Of a stretch of 64,000 nt of DNA, positions 8,862 to 17,652 are shown piece after piece. Positions within the stretch are counted from its first letter, which is position 1; every line of letters begins with the position of its first letter. The notes below the pieces were generated by a model. That model was not told the origin of the DNA and did not search any database. It saw only the letters and a list, made by a program, of their open reading frames with translations. Origin of the DNA: Roseicyclus persicicus (GTDB lineage Bacteria; Pseudomonadota; Alphaproteobacteria; Rhodobacterales; Rhodobacteraceae); assembly GCF_012395815.1 (NCBI RefSeq), contig NZ_JAAZQQ010000004.1, positions 248,001-312,000 on the forward strand. Reading direction: 5' to 3'. Position numbers and translations under genes: made by a program.

Positions 8862-9812
8862 GTGATCCTGGAATTCCTCTACGCGACCCTCGGGCTCGTC
8901 ATCCTGCTGCTTGCCGGTGACGTGCTGGTGAAGGGGGCGGTGAACCTCAGCCTGCGGCTCGGCATCCCCGCCCTGATCGTCAGCCTGACGGTCGTCGCCT
9001 TCGGCACCTCGGCGCCCGAGCTGCTGATCTCCATCAAGGCGGTGCTCGACGGGGTGCCGGGGCTGGCGCTCGGGAACGTGGTGGGGTCGAACACCGCCAA
9101 CGTGCTCCTGATCCTCGGCCTGCCGGCGCTGGTCTTCGGCCTGTCCGCCGGCAGCGACACGCGCCGCAGCTACCTGTTCATGATCGCGGGCACGCTCCTG
9201 TTCATCGCGCTGGCCTTTGCCGGGCCGTTCACGTGGTGGCACGGCCTGATCCTCGCTGGCGTCCTGGTCCTGATCCTCGTCGACGCCGCCCGCGCCGCGC
9301 AGGCGCATCGCCGCGCCGCCAACGGCGCGCCCGAGCCGGACGAGCTGGAGGAGGCCGACCCCGACATGCCCTGGTGGCAGATCGGCCTTTACCTCGGCCT
9401 CGGTCTCGTCGGCCTGCCGCTCGGGGCCGACCTGCTTGTGGACAGCTCGGTCGCCATCGCCCGCGAGTTCGGCGTCAGCGAGACGGTGATCGGCCTGACG
9501 CTGGTCGCCATCGGCACCTCGCTGCCGGAACTGGCGACCACGGTGATGGCCGCGCTCCGCCGCCACGCCGACGTGGCGCTGGGCAACGTGATCGGGTCGA
9601 ACATGTTCAACCTGCTCGGCATCATCGGCATCGCGTCGCTGGTCGGGCCGATCCCGGTCGACCCCGAGATCCTGCGCTTCGACCTCTGGGTGATGCTGGC
9701 GGCCTCGCTGGTGCTGGCGCCCTTCGTGTTCCGCAGCTGGCCGATGGGCCGGCTGGTGGGCGCGGGGTTCACCGCGCTCTATGTCATCTATCTCCTGATG
9801 GTCCTTGCGTGA
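8862..9812 (+). CDS. Calcium/sodium antiporter (CaCA family, YrbG-like)
   Basis: 316-residue inner-membrane antiporter with the duplicated alpha-repeats of the Ca2+/cation superfamily: VVAFGTSAPELLIS with GNVVGSNTANVLLILG in the first half, and LVAIGTSLPELATT with GNVIGSNMFNLLGIIG in the second. These acidic and polar residues line the ion site. About ten membrane segments are visible, with a short acidic loop (about residues 155-170) between the halves. The start is GTG at 8862, four bases after the small zinc-ribbon gene. Ion specificity cannot be read from the sequence. Confidence 0.93.
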   Translation: MILEFLYATLGLVILLLAGDVLVKGAVNLSLRLGIPALIVSLTVVAFGTSAPELLISIKAVLDGVPGLALGNVVGSNTANVLLILGLPALVFGLSAGSDTRRSYLFMIAGTLLFIALAFAGPFTWWHGLILAGVLVLILVDAARAAQAHRRAANGAPEPDELEEADPDMPWWQIGLYLGLGLVGLPLGADLLVDSSVAIAREFGVSETVIGLTLVAIGTSLPELATTVMAALRRHADVALGNVIGSNMFNLLGIIGIASLVGPIPVDPEILRFDLWVMLAASLVLAPFVFRSWPMGRLVGAGFTALYVIYLLMVLA

Positions 9813-9822
9813 GGAATTCCCG

Positions 9823-10599
9823 ATGACCGCCCTCGTCACCGGCGCCGCCCGGCGCCTCGGCCGCGCCATGGCGCTGGAACTGGCCCGCGCCGGGCACGAC
9901 GTCGCGATCCACTACGCCGGCAGCGCCGAGGAGGCCGCCACGGCCGCCGAGGAGGTGCGCGCGCTGGGCGTCCGCGCCGTCACCCTGCAGGCCGATCTCA
10001 CCGTCGAGGCCGAGACCCAGGCGCTCCTGCCCCGCGCCGCCGAGGCGCTGGGCGCGCCGATCACCGTCCTGATCAACAACGCCTCGATCTTCGACTACGA
10101 CACCATCCACACCGCCACCCGGGCCAGCTGGGACCGGCACATGGAATCGAACCTGCGCGCGCCCTTCGTGCTGACCCAGGCGCTGGCCGCGCAGATCCCC
10201 GACCCGCTGACCGACGAAAACGGCGAGCCGCAGGCACAGGGCCTCGTCGTCAACATGATCGACCAGCGGGTGCACAAGCTGACGCCAGAGTTCATGACCT
10301 ACACCATCGCCAAGATGGGCCTCTGGGCGCTGACCCGCACCTCGGCGCAGGCGCTGGCCCCGAAGATCCGCGTCAACGCCATCGGCCCCGGCCCGACCCT
10401 GCAGGGCGCGCGCCAGTCCGCCGACCACTTCGCCCGGCAGCGCGCGGCAACCGTGCTGGGCCGCGGGGCCGACCCGCAGGGCATCTGCGACGCGCTGCGC
10501 TACTTCCTGGTCGCGCGGGCCGTCACCGGGCAGCTGATCTGCGTCGACGGCGGCCAGCACCTCGCCTGGCAGACCCCCGACGTCCTGGGCGTCGAATAG
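9823..10599 (+). CDS. SDR oxidoreductase, FolM/pteridine reductase-like
   Basis: 258-residue short-chain dehydrogenase. The cofactor motif is TGAARRLGRAMA at about residues 6-17; the Arg in TGxxxRxG is typical of the NADPH-dependent pteridine reductase/FolM group rather than general SDRs. NNAS and the catalytic YTIAK follow, then RVNAIGPGPTL. This would make tetrahydromonapterin or dihydrofolate reductase-like activity plausible. ATG 9823 is preceded by GAGGAA. It overlaps nothing upstream but is 10 bp from the antiporter stop, so it is probably in the same operon. Confidence 0.85.
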   Translation: MTALVTGAARRLGRAMALELARAGHDVAIHYAGSAEEAATAAEEVRALGVRAVTLQADLTVEAETQALLPRAAEALGAPITVLINNASIFDYDTIHTATRASWDRHMESNLRAPFVLTQALAAQIPDPLTDENGEPQAQGLVVNMIDQRVHKLTPEFMTYTIAKMGLWALTRTSAQALAPKIRVNAIGPGPTLQGARQSADHFARQRAATVLGRGADPQGICDALRYFLVARAVTGQLICVDGGQHLAWQTPDVLGVE

Positions 10600-10605
10600 C
10601 GCCTC

Positions 10606-10619
10606 GTTTCAGCTGAAAC
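10606..10619. other. parS-like palindrome
   Basis: Perfect 14-bp palindrome GTTTCAGCTGAAAC, 6 bp after the SDR stop codon. It differs from the widespread chromosomal parS core GTTTCACGTGAAAC only by inversion of the central CG to GC. It also resembles RepABC plasmid centromere sites, which have a central GC flanked by GTT and AAC but are two bases longer. It has no loop or T-run and so is not a terminator. Confidence 0.45.
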
Positions 10620-10812
10620 CGACAGTTTTCCACTGGGCCCGTCCGTGTGAAGCTTTTGTTAACGTTGGGTAACAACCCTGCGATGTAGCTGCGTTCGGAA
10701 AAAAATTTCTAGCAAAAACAACGTCTTGAATAATCGCCTAAATTTTAGGCAAGTCGCAGAACCAGCCTAGGAACAAGGAAAATTTCCGCCCGCCCAAGAT
10801 TTCTCCGCAAGC

Positions 10813-10821
10813 TTATCCACA
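10813..10821 (+). promoter_or_regulatory. Consensus DnaA box
   Basis: TTATCCACA, an exact match to the bacterial DnaA box, about 80 bp before uvrC. A weaker relative (TTTTCCACT) is at 10625-10633. One exact match can arise by chance, but it is less likely in such GC-rich DNA and it lies in an AT-rich spacer. Confidence 0.5.
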
Positions 10822-10901
10822 GGTTTCGTGGAAAGCTGACCCCTTGATCAACCCCGTTTTCCGGTGCAGCCAGACCGGGAATCGCGCAGGCCCCGCCCAA
10901 C

Positions 10902-12782
10902 ATGTCCAACACGCCTGACACCGACGCCGAAACCGGCCCCGAAACGGGCCACGAGGTGATCCAGTCCTACCTCAAGACGCTCGACAATTCGCCGGGCGTC
11001 TACCGGATGCTCGATGCCCAGAGCCGCGTTCTCTACGTCGGCAAGGCCCGCGCCCTGAAGAAGCGCGTCTCGAACTACGCCAAGCCCTCGGGCCATTCGC
11101 CCCGGATCGCGCGGATGATCCGCGAGACCGCCTCGATGATGTTCCTCACCACGCGGACGGAAACCGAGGCGCTGCTGCTCGAACAGAACCTGATCAAGCA
11201 GCTCAAGCCGCGCTACAACGTGCTCCTGCGCGACGACAAGTCCTTCCCCAACATCCTCGTCAGCCGCACCCACGCCTTCCCGCAGATCAAGAAGCACCGG
11301 GGCGCCAAGACGGAAAAGGGCGAGTATTTCGGCCCCTTCGCCAGCGCCGGCGCGGTGAACCGCACGCTGAACCAGCTGCAGAAGGTGTTCCTGCTGCGCA
11401 ACTGCACCGACGCGACGTTCGAGAGCCGCACCCGCCCCTGCCTGCTCTACCAGATCAAGCGCTGCAGCGCGCCCTGCACCGGCTACATCAGCGCCGCGGA
11501 ATACGGCGCCGCGGTCTCCGACGCCGTGCGCTTCCTCAAGGGCGACACCACCGAGCTGCAGGCGCAGCTCGCCGCCCAGATGGCCGAGGCCGCCGAGGCG
11601 ATGGAGTTCGAGCGCGCGGCCGCGCTCCGCGACCGCATCCGCGCGCTGACCACCGTGCAGTCGGCCCAGGGCATCAACCCCCGCGGCGTGTCCGAGGCCG
11701 ACGTGATCGCGCTCCACATGGAGGGCGGGCAGGCCTGCGTGCAGGTGTTCTTCATCCGCGCCAACCAGAACTGGGGCAACCGCGACTACTACCCCCGGAT
11801 CGGCCCCGACATCGAGCCGCCCGAGGTGCTCGAGGCCTTCCTCGGCCAGTTCTACGACCAGAAGGACCCGCCGCGGCAGATCATCCTGTCCCACCCGGTC
11901 GAGAACCCCGACCTGATGGCCGACGCCCTGTCGCAGAAGCTGGGCCGCAAGGTCGAGCTGCTGGTGCCCCAGCGCGGCGAAAAGGCCGAACTGGTGGACA
12001 GCGCGATGCGCAACGCCCGCGAAAGCCTCGCGCGCCGCATGGCCGAGGGGCAGGCGCAGGCGGTGCTGCTGGAGGGGCTGGCCGAGGCGTTCGGGCTGGA
12101 CGCCCCCCCCCGCCGGGTCGAGGTCTACGACAACTCCCACATCCAGGGCGCCCACGCCGTCGGCGCGATGATCGTGGCGGGGCCGGACGGGTTCCTGAAA
12201 TCCCAGTACCGCAAGTACAACATCCGCGGCGACGAGCTGACCCCCGGCGACGATTTCGGCATGATGAAGGAGGTGCTGACCCGCCGCTTCCAGCGCCTGC
12301 TCAAGGAAGACCCCGACCGCGAGACCGAGGCGTGGCCCGACCTGCTGCTGATCGACGGCGGCGCCGGGCAGGTCAGCGCCGTGCAGGAGATCATGGACGA
12401 CCTCGGCCTCGACGACGTGCCCTTCATCGGCGTCGCCAAGGGCATCGACCGCGACCAGGGCAAGGAGGAGTTCCACCGCCCCGGCCAGCCGGTGATGGCG
12501 CTGAAACGCAACGACCCGGTGCTCTACTTCGTCCAGCGCCTGCGCGACGAGGCGCACCGCTTCGCCATCGGCGCGCACCGGGCGAAACGCGCCAAGGCGG
12601 TCAGCGCCACGCCGCTCGACGACATCCCCGGCGTCGGCGCCACACGCAAGCGCGCGCTGCTCGCCCATTTCGGCAGCGCCAAGGCGGTCAGCCGCGCCAA
12701 CCTCTCCGACCTGACCGCGGTCGAGGGCATCAACGAGGGGCTGGCGCAGAAGATCTACGACTATTTCCACGAGCGCGGGTAA
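10902..12782 (+). CDS. uvrC: Excinuclease ABC subunit C
   Basis: 626-residue nucleotide-excision-repair nuclease that makes both cuts around a lesion with UvrB. N-terminal GIY-YIG domain (SPGVYRMLD then [14 protein letters not shown], about residues 27-52), the Cys cluster [13 protein letters not shown], a UVR UvrB-binding segment (about 205-240), the RNase H-like second nuclease with [10 protein letters not shown] and LLIDGGAGQ, and C-terminal helix-hairpin-helix motifs ([18 protein letters not shown]). Length normal. No clear ribosome site precedes ATG 10902. It leads a group with pgsA, moaD and moaE. Confidence 0.97.
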   Translation: MSNTPDTDAETGPETGHEVIQSYLKTLDNSPGVYRMLDAQSRVLYVGKARALKKRVSNYAKPSGHSPRIARMIRETASMMFLTTRTETEALLLEQNLIKQLKPRYNVLLRDDKSFPNILVSRTHAFPQIKKHRGAKTEKGEYFGPFASAGAVNRTLNQLQKVFLLRNCTDATFESRTRPCLLYQIKRCSAPCTGYISAAEYGAAVSDAVRFLKGDTTELQAQLAAQMAEAAEAMEFERAAALRDRIRALTTVQSAQGINPRGVSEADVIALHMEGGQACVQVFFIRANQNWGNRDYYPRIGPDIEPPEVLEAFLGQFYDQKDPPRQIILSHPVENPDLMADALSQKLGRKVELLVPQRGEKAELVDSAMRNARESLARRMAEGQAQAVLLEGLAEAFGLDAPPRRVEVYDNSHIQGAHAVGAMIVAGPDGFLKSQYRKYNIRGDELTPGDDFGMMKEVLTRRFQRLLKEDPDRETEAWPDLLLIDGGAGQVSAVQEIMDDLGLDDVPFIGVAKGIDRDQGKEEFHRPGQPVMALKRNDPVLYFVQRLRDEAHRFAIGAHRAKRAKAVSATPLDDIPGVGATRKRALLAHFGSAKAVSRANLSDLTAVEGINEGLAQKIYDYFHERG

Positions 12783-12835
12783 GGGCGGCCTCCCTCGCGC
12801 TTCCATCCCCCCTGCGCCCGCGCTACACCTGCGCC

Positions 12836-13501
12836 ATGCGCTGGACACTGCCAAACATCCTGACCGTCGCGCGGATGATCGCGGCCCCCATGGTGGGGCT
12901 GGTCTTCCTGCTGCTGCCGCGGCCCTGGGCCGACTGGGTGGCGATGATCCTGTTCCTGTCGGCCTCGCTGACCGACTACGTCGACGGCTGGTACGCCCGC
13001 CGCTACCAGCTCATCAGCCGCTTCGGCGCGATGCTCGACCCGATCGCGGACAAGGCCGTGGTGGTCATCGCGCTGGCCGTGGTCCTCGGGCTGCACGGCA
13101 TCACCGGCTGGACCCTGATCCCCGTCGTCGCGATCCTGTTCCGCGAGGTCTTCGTCTCGGGGCTGCGCGAATTCCTCGGCCACCAGGCGGCGACGCTCAA
13201 GGTGACCCCGCTCGCCAAGTGGAAGACCATGGTGCAGATGGTGGCCATCACCATGCTGTTCGCCTGGGGCCTGTTCGACCATTACTTCATCATGCAGACC
13301 TTCGGCATGAACGGCGAGATCGTGTCGGGCATCCTGAATGGCGACATCGACGACAGCGTCGGCCTGATCTGGAAATACAACGGCCTGATGCTCACCTCCT
13401 ACGGGGGGCTTGTGCTCCTGTGGCTCGCCGCGGGGCTGACCCTGGTCACCGGCTTCGACTATTTCCGCAAGGCCCTGCCTTACCTGAGGGACCCGGCATG
13501 A
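12836..13501 (+). CDS. pgsA: CDP-diacylglycerol-glycerol-3-phosphate 3-phosphatidyltransferase
   Basis: 221-residue membrane enzyme for phosphatidylglycerol-phosphate synthesis, the committed step to phosphatidylglycerol and cardiolipin. The CDP-alcohol phosphotransferase motif DGx2ARx8Gx3Dx3D is complete: D50-G51, A54-R55, G64, D68, D72. About five hydrophobic segments. An unusually long loop (about residues 145-180, with GEIVSGILNGDIDD) separates the last helices. ATG 12836 matches family N-termini (MRWTLPNILTVARM). The stop overlaps moaD by 4 nt. Confidence 0.95.
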   Translation: MRWTLPNILTVARMIAAPMVGLVFLLLPRPWADWVAMILFLSASLTDYVDGWYARRYQLISRFGAMLDPIADKAVVVIALAVVLGLHGITGWTLIPVVAILFREVFVSGLREFLGHQAATLKVTPLAKWKTMVQMVAITMLFAWGLFDHYFIMQTFGMNGEIVSGILNGDIDDSVGLIWKYNGLMLTSYGGLVLLWLAAGLTLVTGFDYFRKALPYLRDPA

Positions 13502-13749
13502 AACTCGACATCCGCTACTTCGCCTGGCTCCGCGAGCGTGTCGGCACGGCCGCCGAGCAGGTCGAGACCGAGGCCGCCACCGTCGCCGACCTGATCGCCG
13601 AGCTGCGCGCCCGCGACGAAGGCTACGCCTACGCCTTCTCCGACACCGGGGCGATCCGCGCCGCGGTGGACCACGAGCTGGTGGAGTTCGACGCCGCGCT
13701 GTCCGGCGCGCGCGAGGTCGCCTTCTTCCCGCCGATGACCGGGGGCTGA
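13498..13749 (+). CDS. moaD: Molybdopterin synthase sulfur carrier subunit
   Basis: 83-residue ubiquitin-fold protein that carries the sulfur, as a C-terminal thiocarboxylate, for molybdopterin synthesis. The obligatory Gly-Gly C-terminus is present (FFPPMTGG). The start ATG overlaps the pgsA stop, and moaE follows 5 bp later, giving an intact MoaDE pair. Confidence 0.95.
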   Translation: MKLDIRYFAWLRERVGTAAEQVETEAATVADLIAELRARDEGYAYAFSDTGAIRAAVDHELVEFDAALSGAREVAFFPPMTGG

Positions 13750-13754
13750 GGGCC

Positions 13755-14216
13755 ATGCCCGCCCCCGTCCGCGTGCAGCAGGCGCCCTTCGACATGGGCG
13801 CCGAGCTCAACGCCTTCGCCGCAACCGTCCCCGGCGCGGGCGCGGTGGTCAGCTTTTCCGGCATCACCCGCGACCTCGCCGACGGCACGCTCGAGGTGAT
13901 GGAGATCGAGCACTACCCCGGCATGACCGAGGCCGCGCTCTCTGCCATCCGCGACGAAGCCATCGCCCGCTTCGGGCTGACGGATGCGATGATCTTGCAC
14001 CGTTATGGCCCGCTGAAGGCGGCCGACCCGATCATGATGGTTGCCACCGCAGCCCGCCACCGCGCCGACGCCTTCGCCGGGGCCGAGTTCCTGATGGACT
14101 ACCTGAAATCCCGCGCCCCGTTCTGGAAGAAGGAAGTCACCGCCAAGGGCGCCGCCTGGGTCGCCGCCCGCGACGAGGACGAGGACGCGCTGGCGCGCTG
14201 GTCGCGCGGCGGCTGA
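13755..14216 (+). CDS. moaE: Molybdopterin synthase catalytic subunit
   Basis: 153-residue large subunit that converts precursor Z (cPMP) to molybdopterin using MoaD thiocarboxylate. Recognised by VSFSGITRD, LEVMEIEHYPGMTE, RYGPLKAADPIMMVATAARHRADAF and the substrate-binding end LKSRAPFWKKE with the conserved lysines. It follows moaD by 5 bp. MoaB is encoded separately at 28.0 kb; other moa genes are not in the window. Confidence 0.96.
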   Translation: MPAPVRVQQAPFDMGAELNAFAATVPGAGAVVSFSGITRDLADGTLEVMEIEHYPGMTEAALSAIRDEAIARFGLTDAMILHRYGPLKAADPIMMVATAARHRADAFAGAEFLMDYLKSRAPFWKKEVTAKGAAWVAARDEDEDALARWSRGG

Positions 14217-14240
14217 GTCCGATCGGGGCGCAGGCCCCCT

Positions 14241-14301
14241 CATCTTTGCTTCGAAAATACTCCGGGGGGAGTCGCCAAAGGCGACGGGGGGCTGGCCCCC
14301 C
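14241..14301. repeat. Rhodobacteraceae-type intergenic repeat with two hairpins
   Basis: Between the convergent moaE and coiled-coil genes. It starts with CATCTTTGCTTCGAAAATAC (14241-14260) then TCC. Two hairpins follow: GTCGCC-AAA-GGCGAC (14271-14285) and six G, CTGG, six C (14286-14301). A diverged relative of the first part lies inverted at 56138-56161. The hairpins may act as a bidirectional transcript end, but no T-run is present. Confidence 0.6.
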
Positions 14302-14319
14302 AGCGCCCTCACCACGGGC

Positions 14320-14652
14320 TCAGCCCTGGCCCTGGTTCATCCGCTCAATGTAGATCCGCAGCTCTTCCGACTCGTGCCGCGCCTCGCGCAGCCCGTCCAT
14401 CGCCGCGCGCAGCTCGGCCTCGGTCTGGCTGAGCTGGCCGGTCAGCTCGGCCTCGCGCTGCTGCAGGTAGGCGATGGCCTGGTCGCGGGTCTCCTCGGCG
14501 TCGTGCAGCGCCTTGGCCAGCGCCTCCATCTCGTTCAGGTCGGCGCTCGACACCTGGTTGAACCGCGCCAGCAGCCAGTGCGCCAGCCAGCCCAGCACGA
14601 AGGCCACGAACAGGATCGCCGCGATGGCGATGACGAATTCCAGCCGGTTCAT
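14320..14652 (-). CDS. Membrane-anchored coiled-coil protein, unknown function
   Basis: 110-residue protein. Residues 5-26 (EFVIAIAAILFVAFVLGWLAHW) form an N-terminal membrane helix. The rest, about residues 36-108, is a continuous heptad-rich coiled coil (EMEALAKALHDAEETRDQAIA, ending EELRIYIERM). It lies 5 bp after the OmpA-family gene on the same strand, so the two are co-transcribed and the proteins may act together at the envelope. No family name recognised with confidence. ATG 14652 fits the membrane helix. Confidence 0.82.
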   Translation of the reverse strand: MNRLEFVIAIAAILFVAFVLGWLAHWLLARFNQVSSADLNEMEALAKALHDAEETRDQAIAYLQQREAELTGQLSQTEAELRAAMDGLREARHESEELRIYIERMNQGQG

Positions 14653-14657
14653 CGGCG

Positions 14658-16610
14658 CTACTCCTCTTCCGCGGCGCGCGCCGCCGCCTCGACCACGCTG
14701 TCGGGCCGCGGCGTCGGACGGGCGCCCGGCTCCGCGGCGCCGCCCTCGGCCGCACCCTCGGCCAGATCCTCCTCCGGGTCGCCGCCCACGGTCGCCTCGG
14801 TCAGCAGCCGGAACTCGATCCGGCGATTCTGCTCGCGGCCCTCCTCGGTCTCGTTCGAGGCGATCGGCTGGCTTTCGCCATAGCCCTGCGCGGTCAGGTT
14901 CGACACCAGCACGTTGCGCGCGAGCAGCCCGTTCAGCACCGCGTCGGCGCGGGACTGGCTGAGGTTCAGGTTCATTTCCTCGCGGCCCTGGCTGTCGGTG
15001 TGGCCCGATATCTCCATCCGCACGTGGCGGCAGTCGGGCAGCACCGCGGCGATGCGGTCGAGGATCTCGCCCGCGGCCTCGTTGATCTCGACCGAGCCGG
15101 GGTCGAAGATGATCTTGGTCTCGGCCTGGATCTCCCGGACCCGCTCCACGCATTCCTCGGGCGAGGGCAGCGAGGCGATCGGGTCCAGCGCCTCGAGGTA
15201 GGTCACCTGCAGCTCGAAAGCCGCCGCCTGGCCCAGCTCCGCGCTCAGGAAGCGCGTCAGGTCCGACACCGCCTCGGGGTTGCCGGTGTTGCCGCGCAGG
15301 ATCAGCGTCTCGGGCTCCAGCGTCATCGTGCCGTCGTTCAGCTGCGACAGCGCCTCGAGGCCCGCCATCGCCCGCACCGCCCAGCCCTCGGGGAGGTCGG
15401 ACACCGGCCGCGTGGCGATGTCGGTGGTCTGGCCGCCGAACAGGGCGCGGGCGAAGGCCTCGACCGAACGGCCCACCGGCCCCTCGGGCAGCCGCCCACG
15501 CAGCTGCATCCGCCCCCCGGACTCCAGCGTCGCGATCAGCCGGGCCGGCCCCGCGCTGGCGGCCGACGTCTCGCTGACCGTCTGCGGCAGCACGCCCTCC
15601 AGCGAGAACACGTCGGGCAGCGCGGCGGCCAGCTCGCCGATCACCCGGTCGAACTCGTCCTGCCCGGTGCCCTCGGCCGCGATCAGGGTCACGTCCGCAT
15701 CCGAGAAGGCGATGGTCCCCGCGCCAAGCCCCGCAAGCGCCCCGATGCCGGCCGTCACCGCGTCGGCCCATTGCGGCGAGGGCACGCCGAGGCCCACCAC
15801 GCAGGTCAGCGGCCCCGCGGCCCCCGCCGCCGTGGCCGCGGCCAGGATGCGGTCCCGCGCGGCGACGGTGTCGGCCACGCAGGTCTCGAACCGCGCGCCC
15901 CCGGCATCGATGGCGAAGCGAAGGGCGAAAGGCGTGATCACCGGCCGCGGCGCCGAGATGTCGAGCACCACCTCGACCCCGGACGGCTGGTTGCCCTGCA
16001 GGGTCTGGAGAAAGCGGGTGCGCTGCTCGGCGCTCTCGGCGATGGCCTGCACCTCGACCCGGTCGGCATAGACGGTGACCTTGGACCGCGGCAGCGCCTG
16101 CATCGCCCGGAGCCCGTAGGCCAGCGCCGTCTCCCAGGTCGCGGGGACGGGGAAATCGGCGGTCTCGACAAGGTTCGCCACCTCCAGCCCGTTCGCGATC
16201 TCGGCGATGGCGCCGGTGATCGGCTCCACCCCGGTCGCCGCCGGCACCAGACCGATCACCTGGATCCCGTCGGTGGTGCGCAGCACGTCGACCGAGAAGC
16301 GCGGCGGCGCCACGGCCTCGCGGCGGGCGACCTCGATCCGGTTCACCACCCGGTCGGCATCGACCACCGTGCCCGCCGTCGAGGCGGCGCGGAAGGCCGC
16401 GGCCTCGCTCGGGGCGGTGCCGTCGAGAAACACCCGCAGCCCGTCGGCGTCGACCTCGACCCAGGCCATGCCGCCCGCGTCCAGGATGGTGTCCACCGCC
16501 TCGATCGAGCGCCGCTCCATCGTCAGCGCGAGGAAGCCGGCGGTCACCACGGCGAGCGCGCCCGCAAGGACGAAGGCACCGAGGGTGAGGAGGAGAGGGC
16601 TGCGGATCAT
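14658..16610 (-). CDS. OmpA-family envelope protein with BON-like N-terminal repeats
   Basis: 650-residue protein anchored by an N-terminal helix (residues 7-30) with the remainder periplasmic. Several BON-like or secretin-like alpha/beta repeats fill about residues 45-480 (for example GMAWVEVDADGLRVFLDGTA, and similar strands later). The C-terminal OmpA domain (about 500-610) has FDPGSVEIN, the peptidoglycan-binding pattern EISGHTDSQGREEMNLNLSQSRADAV (cited as a landmark), GYGESQPIASN and RRIEF. A Pro/Ala/Glu-rich tail follows. It probably links inner membrane to cell wall. It is co-transcribed with the downstream coiled-coil gene. Confidence 0.88.
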   Translation of the reverse strand: MIRSPLLLTLGAFVLAGALAVVTAGFLALTMERRSIEAVDTILDAGGMAWVEVDADGLRVFLDGTAPSEAAAFRAASTAGTVVDADRVVNRIEVARREAVAPPRFSVDVLRTTDGIQVIGLVPAATGVEPITGAIAEIANGLEVANLVETADFPVPATWETALAYGLRAMQALPRSKVTVYADRVEVQAIAESAEQRTRFLQTLQGNQPSGVEVVLDISAPRPVITPFALRFAIDAGGARFETCVADTVAARDRILAAATAAGAAGPLTCVVGLGVPSPQWADAVTAGIGALAGLGAGTIAFSDADVTLIAAEGTGQDEFDRVIGELAAALPDVFSLEGVLPQTVSETSAASAGPARLIATLESGGRMQLRGRLPEGPVGRSVEAFARALFGGQTTDIATRPVSDLPEGWAVRAMAGLEALSQLNDGTMTLEPETLILRGNTGNPEAVSDLTRFLSAELGQAAAFELQVTYLEALDPIASLPSPEECVERVREIQAETKIIFDPGSVEINEAAGEILDRIAAVLPDCRHVRMEISGHTDSQGREEMNLNLSQSRADAVLNGLLARNVLVSNLTAQGYGESQPIASNETEEGREQNRRIEFRLLTEATVGGDPEEDLAEGAAEGGAAEPGARPTPRPDSVVEAAARAAEEE

Positions 16611-16677
16611 GGATCGGTTCGGCAGGGGGGCCTTGCGGCGTTGCGACGGGGTTACAGGCTCCCGCCCGCGGGTTCAA

Positions 16678-17640
16678 TCAAGCCAGCGCCGCGAGAGCGA
16701 AAAACAGCGCAGGGATCAGGCCGGCGTCCCGGTTCGACCGGAACAGCCGCAGGCACACGCCCGGATCGTCGATGTCGAGCCGCTGCAGCTGCCACAGCAT
16801 GTGCCAGCCCATCCCCCAGATCCCCGCCAGCGCCAGCACCAGCGCCAGGATCGACGCCTGACCCAGCGCCATCAGGGCCGCGAGGCCGAGCAGCAGGACG
16901 GTGGCGATCAGGAAACCGCGCAGCCAGAGGCCGGTGTTCTCGGCGAAGAGACGCGCGGTGGACTTGACGCCGATCAGCGCGTCGTCCTCGCGGTCCTGGT
17001 GGGCGTAGATCGTGTCGTAGAACAGCGTCCAGCTGATCCCGCCGAGGTAGAGGAGCACGGCCGGCCAGCCGAGGCTGCCGGCCTGCGCCGTCCACAGGAG
17101 CAGCGCGCCCCAGTTGAAGGCGAGCCCGAGGAACACCTGCGGCCACCAGGTGAAGCGCTTGGCGAAGGGGTAGACCGCGACCGTCGCCAGCGACGCGATT
17201 CCGAGCAGGATGGCATTCAGGTTGAAGGTCAGGAGGATCAGGAAGGCGACCAGCGACTGCGCCACCAGCCAGGCCAGCGCCTGCTTCACCGTGACCTGCC
17301 CCGACGGGATCGGGCGGGACCGGGTGCGCGTGACCGCGGCGTCGATGTCACGGTCGGTGATGTCGTTCCAGGTGCAGCCCGCGCCCCGCATCAGGAAGGC
17401 GCCGATGGCGCAGCCCGCGAAGAGCCACAGGTCGTAGGCCCCGAGGCCCCCGCCGTCCGAGGCCGCGGCCAGGAACAGGCCCCACCAGCAGGGCAGCAGC
17501 AAGAGCCAGGTCCCGATCGGCCGGTCGGCGCGGCTGAGGCGCAGGTAGGGCCGCGTCGCCGGCGGCGCGAGCCGGTCGACCCAGTTGCCGCGCACCGCGT
17601 CGGCGACCTGACCCTCTGGCGTTCCGCCGACCTCGCTCAT
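16678..17640 (-). CDS. ubiA: 4-hydroxybenzoate polyprenyltransferase
   Basis: 320-residue membrane prenyltransferase of ubiquinone synthesis, joining the polyprenyl tail to 4-hydroxybenzoate. The first Asp-rich motif is N92-D93-I-T-D96-R-D98-I-D100; the second is YDTIYAHQDREDD. RPIPSG and about eight membrane helices match UbiA. ATG 17640 gives the usual roseobacter N-terminus. Its start codon lies only 12 bp from the divergent rsmE start, so its promoter must lie inside rsmE or the mRNA is leaderless. Confidence 0.95.
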   Translation of the reverse strand: MSEVGGTPEGQVADAVRGNWVDRLAPPATRPYLRLSRADRPIGTWLLLLPCWWGLFLAAASDGGGLGAYDLWLFAGCAIGAFLMRGAGCTWNDITDRDIDAAVTRTRSRPIPSGQVTVKQALAWLVAQSLVAFLILLTFNLNAILLGIASLATVAVYPFAKRFTWWPQVFLGLAFNWGALLLWTAQAGSLGWPAVLLYLGGISWTLFYDTIYAHQDREDDALIGVKSTARLFAENTGLWLRGFLIATVLLLGLAALMALGQASILALVLALAGIWGMGWHMLWQLQRLDIDDPGVCLRLFRSNRDAGLIPALFFALAALA

Positions 17641-17652
17641 AGTCTCGCCCCC

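Larger units (their letters stand above)
10600..10901 (+). other. 302-bp AT-rich intergenic region before uvrC
   Basis: No gene seen. From about 10650 to 10800 the sequence is near 55-60% A+T by eye, in a window of about 70% GC. It holds a parS-like palindrome (10606-10619), a 6-bp inverted repeat TTGTTA/TAACAA (10656-10675), a 7-bp inverted repeat GCCTAAA/TTTAGGC (10736-10750), a GGAAA/TTTCC repeat near 10788, and a consensus DnaA box (10813-10821). Poly-A tracts occur at 10699-10705 and 10714-10718. It must also contain the uvrC promoter, which I could not place. Confidence 0.7.

Noticed and set aside
10659-10673. CtrA binding site (TTAA-N7-TTAA)
   Set aside because: The second half-site is TAAC, two mismatches; kept only as context for the AT-rich spacer.
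14286-14301. G6/C6 hairpin as a Rho-independent terminator of moaE
   Set aside because: No T-run on either strand; treated as part of the repeat.
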